Shown here one piece after another: positions 5,766-8,466 of a DNA stretch of 8,466 nucleotides. The stretch is taken from NCBI GenBank assembly GCA_021835265.1, contig JAKBQK010000303.1:1-8466 (forward strand), written 5' to 3'. The notes under the pieces are model-generated. The model saw only the letters and a list, made by a program, of their open reading frames with translations, did not search any database and was not told where the DNA came from. The translations under genes and the position numbers were made by a program. Source of the DNA: Thermoplasmata archaeon (GTDB lineage Archaea; Thermoplasmatota; Thermoplasmata; Thermoplasmatales; Thermoplasmataceae). Each line of letters starts with the position of its first letter. Position 1 is the stretch's first letter.

Positions 5766-6374
5766 ATGCCTATAGCACTAGGGGAGAAAGTCCCTGATTT
5801 TACCGTAAACACATCGAAAGGCCCCATAACCATGTCTTCCTATAAGGGAAAGTGGGTTTTACTGTTCTCACATCCAGGAGATTTTACTCCGGTATGTACA
5901 ACTGAATTCATGGCTTTTACAGAAAGATATGATGATTTCAAGAAACTTGGAGTAGAACTAATTGGTCTCAGTATTGATAGCGTATTCAGCCATATAGCCT
6001 GGATAAGAGATATTAAGGAAAAGTATGGAGTAGAGATACCCTTTCCCATAATTGCTGACGTGAACAAGGAAGTAGCAAATATATTCAATATCATAAACCC
6101 GGCTGATGGAATGACTGTGAGGGGTATATTCATAATTGATCCAAATCAGAAGGTAAGGTGGATGGCTTACTATCCTGCTGAAGTTGGAAGAAGCATATCA
6201 GAACTCATTAGGGTTCTCAAGGCCCTTAAATTCAACTGGGATAGAAAACTAGCAACACCAGCCAACTGGCAGGAAGGTGATCCAGGAGTCATGGGAGCAC
6301 CCGGAACACTTGAAGAAAGTTACGCAAGAGAAAAAGATGGCGCTGAGAGATGGTATCTTAAAAGAGTCAAATGA
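5766..6374 (+). CDS. Peroxiredoxin, 1-Cys Prx6-type
   Basis: A cytosolic thiol peroxidase that reduces hydrogen peroxide and organic hydroperoxides. The 202 residues show the Prx6-class layout: DFT near the N-terminus, the active-site loop SHPGDFTPVCTTEF (35-48) with peroxidatic Cys44 and Thr41, the dimer-side stretch IGLSIDSVFSHIAWI (66-80), FPIIAD (93-98), Arg119 in TVRGIFIIDP, and the long C-terminal arm (WQEGDPG, WYLKRVK). Cys44 is the only cysteine. Archaeal relatives such as the Aeropyrum enzyme carry additional C-terminal cysteines for resolution; here an external thiol must resolve the sulfenic acid. The protein disulfide oxidoreductase two genes downstream is a natural candidate (inference). 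The stop overlaps the ATG of the next gene by 4 nt. Confidence 0.95.
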   Translation: MPIALGEKVPDFTVNTSKGPITMSSYKGKWVLLFSHPGDFTPVCTTEFMAFTERYDDFKKLGVELIGLSIDSVFSHIAWIRDIKEKYGVEIPFPIIADVNKEVANIFNIINPADGMTVRGIFIIDPNQKVRWMAYYPAEVGRSISELIRVLKALKFNWDRKLATPANWQEGDPGVMGAPGTLEESYAREKDGAERWYLKRVK

Positions 6375-6709
6375 CCGATTGCGCAATGTACAATCTCACA
6401 CTGGATGGAACACATCCATCCACCATATGTGTGGAGATTTCAAATTTGAGGCCATCACTGGAATCCCTATATGAAATGTTAGATTCCGAATACCTTTCGG
6501 AATATTTGTCTGATTTCATTTCCGAGTTTGCAAGAACTGATGAAATTATGCCAGAAGATCACACACTTGGTTTCGTCATAATTAACTCGAAGAAGAAGCA
6601 TCTTTCATTTGCATTCAATGGTTTGAAAGAGAACTATATTAAGGATATCAGGGAAATCGGAACTAAGATTCAGCAAAAGGGTTACACAGTTGAATATGAT
6701 ATTGAATGA
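6371..6709 (+). CDS. Uncharacterised 112-residue protein coupled to the peroxiredoxin
   Basis: I do not recognise this family. The ATG overlaps the peroxiredoxin stop as ATGA, which strongly suggests translational coupling; a second in-frame ATG at 6386 is an alternative start. The protein is acidic. Its two cysteines (C4, C20) do not form a CxxC pair. The middle is rich in Tyr, Leu, Ser and acidic residues (about 28-60), probably helical. The C-terminal half has the strands LGFVIINSKKKHLSFAF (66-82) and a helix then strand ending YTVEYDIE, giving an alpha/beta look. There is no signal peptide, membrane segment or known catalytic motif. Codon use and composition match the neighbours, and good codon periodicity plus the overlap make it a real gene. 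It could modulate or interact with the peroxiredoxin, but only the arrangement supports this. Confidence 0.72.
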   Translation: MTDCAMYNLTLDGTHPSTICVEISNLRPSLESLYEMLDSEYLSEYLSDFISEFARTDEIMPEDHTLGFVIINSKKKHLSFAFNGLKENYIKDIREIGTKIQQKGYTVEYDIE

Positions 6710-6730
6710 TGTAATCAAAATTAAAACAAA

Positions 6731-6744
6731 TTTTTCATTATTTT
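6731..6744 (+). terminator. Probable oligo-T terminator after the peroxiredoxin operon
   Basis: Five T, then after five mixed bases four more T, begin about 20 bases after the stop at 6709. This T-rich tract precedes the separate promoter of the disulfide oxidoreductase. Confidence 0.4.
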
Positions 6745-6814
6745 AAATCACGCTTAATTCTTAAATTTTATATTGCCACAAATAGATGCTATTATAAAGT
6801 ACCGTGTGATCAAT

Positions 6815-6823
6815 TTTATATAT
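6815..6823 (+). promoter_or_regulatory. TATA box of the disulfide oxidoreductase gene
   Basis: TTTATATAT is centred 26 nt before the ATG at 6845, the typical spacing for a leaderless archaeal promoter. GAGGT at 6836-6840 also lies 4 bases before the same ATG and would serve readthrough transcripts. Both signals point to ATG 6845. Confidence 0.6.
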
Positions 6824-6844
6824 CCAGCAATGTATGAGGTTTTC

Positions 6845-7528
6845 ATGATAAACGAGAATACTGAACACTCAGCACTCATAAGGGAAGAAGATAAAAAATT
6901 TCTGACAAACCAGTTCAGGAAGAAGCTGAGCAAAACTGTAACTCTGATAGTATTCACATCAAGTGACAAGAAATGTATGTACTGTGATAAAGCAGTTGAA
7001 ATTATTGAAGAGGTTTCCAGCCTGAGCGATAAGATCAAGACAGTGAAATACTCCTTTGAAAATGATAGGGAAATGGTTGAAAAGTATCATGTAAAAAAGT
7101 ATCCTGCCATTATTGTAACATCAGAAAGAATTAGGGATAGTAGGGTTGTTTTCTATGGCCTGCCATCCGGGTATGAATTCGGTTCCCTCGTGGAGAGCAT
7201 AGAGAGTGCTTCCATGGATGAACCTGAGATTGCAGATAAGGCTAAAGAAATAATTTCAGGGATCAATATGCCTGTTAAAATAACTGTTTATATCACACCT
7301 ACGTGCCAGTATTGTCCCAGGGCAAGTACCATAGCAAACAAATTTGCCATACTGAATCAAAACATAAGTTCCGAAATTACAGAAATCCTGGAATTTGGGG
7401 ATGAAGATGAGATAAAAGATATAGAAAAGGTTCCATACATTAAGGTAAATGACAGAATTATAGTAATAGGAACGCACACTGAAGAACAGTTTGCAGAATT
7501 TGTAATGGGAGCTACCAAAGAACAATAA
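6845..7528 (+). CDS. pdo: Protein disulfide oxidoreductase (two-domain glutaredoxin-like PDO)
   Basis: A cytosolic dithiol-disulfide oxidoreductase of (hyper)thermophiles built from two tandem thioredoxin folds, used in disulfide formation and isomerisation and in passing electrons to peroxiredoxins. From ATG 6845 the protein is 227 residues, matching the Pyrococcus enzyme (226). The N-terminal unit has LIREEDKKFL, then FTSSDKKCMYC with Cys44/Cys47 and the cis-proline in KYPAIIV (Pro87). FYGLPSGYEF marks the join. The C-terminal unit has VYITPTCQYCP with Cys154/Cys157 and cis-proline in KVPYIKV (Pro197). Both active sites are intact. A longer reading frame from TTG 6773 adds 24 residues absent from the family and ignores the TATA and Shine-Dalgarno signals, so I reject it. 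It lies downstream of the 1-Cys peroxiredoxin and may be its reductant. Confidence 0.95.
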   Translation: MINENTEHSALIREEDKKFLTNQFRKKLSKTVTLIVFTSSDKKCMYCDKAVEIIEEVSSLSDKIKTVKYSFENDREMVEKYHVKKYPAIIVTSERIRDSRVVFYGLPSGYEFGSLVESIESASMDEPEIADKAKEIISGINMPVKITVYITPTCQYCPRASTIANKFAILNQNISSEITEILEFGDEDEIKDIEKVPYIKVNDRIIVIGTHTEEQFAEFVMGATKEQ

Positions 7529-7542
7529 ATGTGATTTGCGAA

Positions 7543-7562
7543 AGATATATTAGTATAATAAA
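7543..7562 (+). promoter_or_regulatory. TATA-box region of the YbjQ-like gene
   Basis: AGATATATTAGTATAATAAA contains an AT core (7544-7551) centred about 26 nt before the ATG at 7574, consistent with a leaderless transcript. No Shine-Dalgarno sequence is seen. Confidence 0.5.
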
Positions 7563-7573
7563 GTTGTTGAATT

Positions 7574-7939
7574 ATGGAGAGCAACGAAATTATTGCAGTA
7601 TCGACAAACTACATTACTGGATATCGGGTTACAAAGGTTTTTGGAACGGTTTGGGGATTGACCGTAAGAAGCAGAGGAATCGGTGGGAATGTTATGGCGG
7701 GTCTGAGATCTCTGAAGGGAGGGGAGATAAAGGAATACATAACATTACTAAACGATGCAAGGAATATTGCACTTCAGAGACTGAAGGATGAAGCAAAGTC
7801 ACTTGGAGCTAATGCCATACTGGATGTGAGATTTGATTCATCTGATTTTGCTCAGATGATGACGGAAATAGTGGCCTATGGTACTGCTGTTATAGTAGAA
7901 CAAACTGGCAAGCAGGGAGATCTTGTATCACTTTCCTGA
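7574..7939 (+). CDS. YbjQ / UPF0145 family protein
   Basis: A 121-residue protein of the YbjQ family, sometimes labelled 'heavy-metal-binding domain' although its true function is unknown; bacterial members form pentamer-like rings. Family blocks in order are the first strand pair (YRVTKVFGTVWGLTVRSRG, 17-35), GLRSLKGGEIKEY (43-55), the long helix NDARNIALQRLKDEAKSLGANAI (60-82), DVRFDSS (84-90) and the final strand IVAYGTAVIVE (99-109). The length is slightly above the usual 103-110 because of a short polar tail (TGKQGDLVSLS). There are no cysteines, so thiol-type metal binding is unlikely. It seems to be transcribed alone between the disulfide oxidoreductase and tatA, with its own promoter. 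An overlapping frame starting at 7531 is a shadow. Confidence 0.9.
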   Translation: MESNEIIAVSTNYITGYRVTKVFGTVWGLTVRSRGIGGNVMAGLRSLKGGEIKEYITLLNDARNIALQRLKDEAKSLGANAILDVRFDSSDFAQMMTEIVAYGTAVIVEQTGKQGDLVSLS

Positions 7940-7983
7940 TTTTACAGTTAATAACGGAATATAATTGCAAATAGATCAAAGAC

Positions 7984-7991
7984 TTAAATAA
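7984..7991 (+). promoter_or_regulatory. TATA box of the tatA-tatC operon
   Basis: TTAAATAA is centred 26 nt upstream of the ATG at 8014. There is no purine-rich ribosome site between it and the start, so the tat mRNA is probably leaderless. Confidence 0.5.
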
Positions 7992-8013
7992 TCAATTTAC
8001 ATTTAGTATTATT

Positions 8014-8313
8014 ATGATAGATTCACTATGGGAATGGCTGATAGTAGGTGTTGTTATACTAGCCTTGTTTGGAAGCGCCAAGAAAATCCCAGATTTTGCC
8101 AGAAACCTAGGAAGGGCAACAGGTGAATTCAAGAGAGGACAGACGGAGATACAGCAGGAAATTAAGAAATCATTGCTGGAGCCTGAGAAAGTTAACGACC
8201 CTGAGAGTGAGAAATTAATTGCACTTGCACAGTCAATGGGAATTGAAACAAGCGGAAAGGATCCGAAACAGATAAAGGTTGAGCTTTCAGAAAAGCTTAA
8301 AAGTGATAATTAA
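8014..8313 (+). CDS. tatA: Sec-independent protein translocase TatA
   Basis: TatA forms the pore-like assembly that moves folded twin-arginine proteins across the cytoplasmic membrane. The 99-residue protein has the standard order: a short N-terminus (MIDSLWEW), one transmembrane helix (about 5-19), the hinge LFGSAKKIPDFAR (18-30) with Phe19-Gly20, and an amphipathic helix (23-42, RNLGRATGEFKRG). A charged helix continues to about 57. The last 40 residues include SEKLIALAQSMGIETSGKD and KQIKVELSEKL, a small helix-turn-helix-like tail that bacterial TatA lacks. The Tyr/Trp-rich start without a polar Gln/Glu at position 8 (Trp8) may lean towards TatA-type rather than TatB-type function, but Glu7 is nearby. 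The stop codon overlaps the tatC start by one base (TAATG), so it is cotranscribed with tatC. Confidence 0.92.
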   Translation: MIDSLWEWLIVGVVILALFGSAKKIPDFARNLGRATGEFKRGQTEIQQEIKKSLLEPEKVNDPESEKLIALAQSMGIETSGKDPKQIKVELSEKLKSDN

Positions 8314-8466
8314 TGGAAAATGGCCCGCTGAAGGTCATTACAAATAATATTGATGAACTGCGTTTCAGGGTTATAAGAATTGTAGTTCCGATTCTGGTCT
8401 TTTTTAGCATTTTTTTGCTGTTTGATCTAAGGTCATTTTATATTGGTCTTGGGTCTATTTCCTTTC
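8313..8466 (+). CDS. tatC: Sec-independent protein translocase TatC (N-terminus only)
   Basis: The window ends after 51 complete codons. TatC is the membrane receptor that recognises twin-arginine signal peptides together with TatA/B. The visible part has a 12-residue cytoplasmic start, then IDELRFR with Glu15 and Arg17, at the same positions as the Glu-Leu-Arg of Escherichia coli TatC that contacts the signal peptide. A hydrophobic helix follows (about 20-38, IRIVVPILVFFSIFLLF). ATG 8313 overlaps the tatA stop by one base, typical of coupled tat genes. The position right after tatA makes the identification firm although most of the six-helix protein lies outside the window. Confidence 0.87.
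   Translation, partial: MENGPLKVITNNIDELRFRVIRIVVPILVFFSIFLLFDLRSFYIGLGSISF

Noticed and set aside
6773..6844. TTG 6773 start for the disulfide oxidoreductase
   Set aside because: It adds 24 unconserved residues, while ATG 6845 has a TATA box 26 nt upstream, GAGGT 4 nt upstream, and gives the usual family length.
1..8466. tRNA, rRNA, insertion sequence or defence system
   Set aside because: No cloverleaf, rRNA core, transposase motif, terminal inverted repeats or known defence domain was found on either strand; the genes are chromosomal housekeeping types with uniform composition.

Overview
The window is a stretch of a thermoacidophilic euryarchaeal chromosome, most likely a member of the Thermoplasmatales. 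The strongest marker is a 90-residue bacterial-type HU protein that starts VGISELSKEV, the hallmark of HTa of Thermoplasma and its relatives. It sits beside an archaeal-type DnaG primase, a LonB-type ATPase, a two-domain protein disulfide oxidoreductase and a TatA/TatC pair. Base composition is AT-rich. Intergenic regions are short and carry archaeal TATA-like elements, several of them centred about 26 nt before the start codon. That spacing suggests leaderless mRNAs, which are common in this group.

Layout. (1) Positions 1-519, minus: a truncated HhH-GPD DNA glycosylase of the MagIII/MpgII type. (2) 520-924: gene-free, AT-rich DNA with a short tandem repeat and the HTa promoter. (3) 925-1197, plus: HTa, the HU-like chromatin protein, convergent with (4) a minus-strand operon in which an endonuclease IV-like TIM-barrel protein (2541-1504) overlaps a small DUF5611-like protein (1507-1217) by 4 nt. 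(5) 2542-2806: a divergent intergenic region holding a partly duplicated promoter/start module. (6) 2807-5668, plus: a two-gene operon of dnaG and a LonB-like AAA+ ATPase that has a zinc-ribbon insert and no protease domain. (7) 5766-7528, plus: a redox group of a 1-Cys peroxiredoxin, an unrecognised 112-residue protein overlapping it by 4 nt, and a protein disulfide oxidoreductase with its own promoter. (8) 7574-7939: a YbjQ/UPF0145 protein. (9) 8014 to the end: tatA and the first 51 codons of tatC, overlapping by one base.

How they fit together. The left half is about DNA: a base-excision glycosylase, an AP-endonuclease relative, a chromatin protein and a primase. The right half is about thiol chemistry and export: a peroxidase with a single cysteine, a dithiol oxidoreductase that could serve as its reductant, and the Tat translocon. 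The least explained items are the protease-less zinc-ribbon LonB relative tied to dnaG, the His/Glu/Lys-rich linker inside DnaG, the duplicated dnaG leader with an overlapping out-of-frame upstream ORF, and the small protein locked to the peroxiredoxin. I see no CRISPR array, tRNA, rRNA or insertion sequence. All family assignments come from reading motifs, not from database searches.
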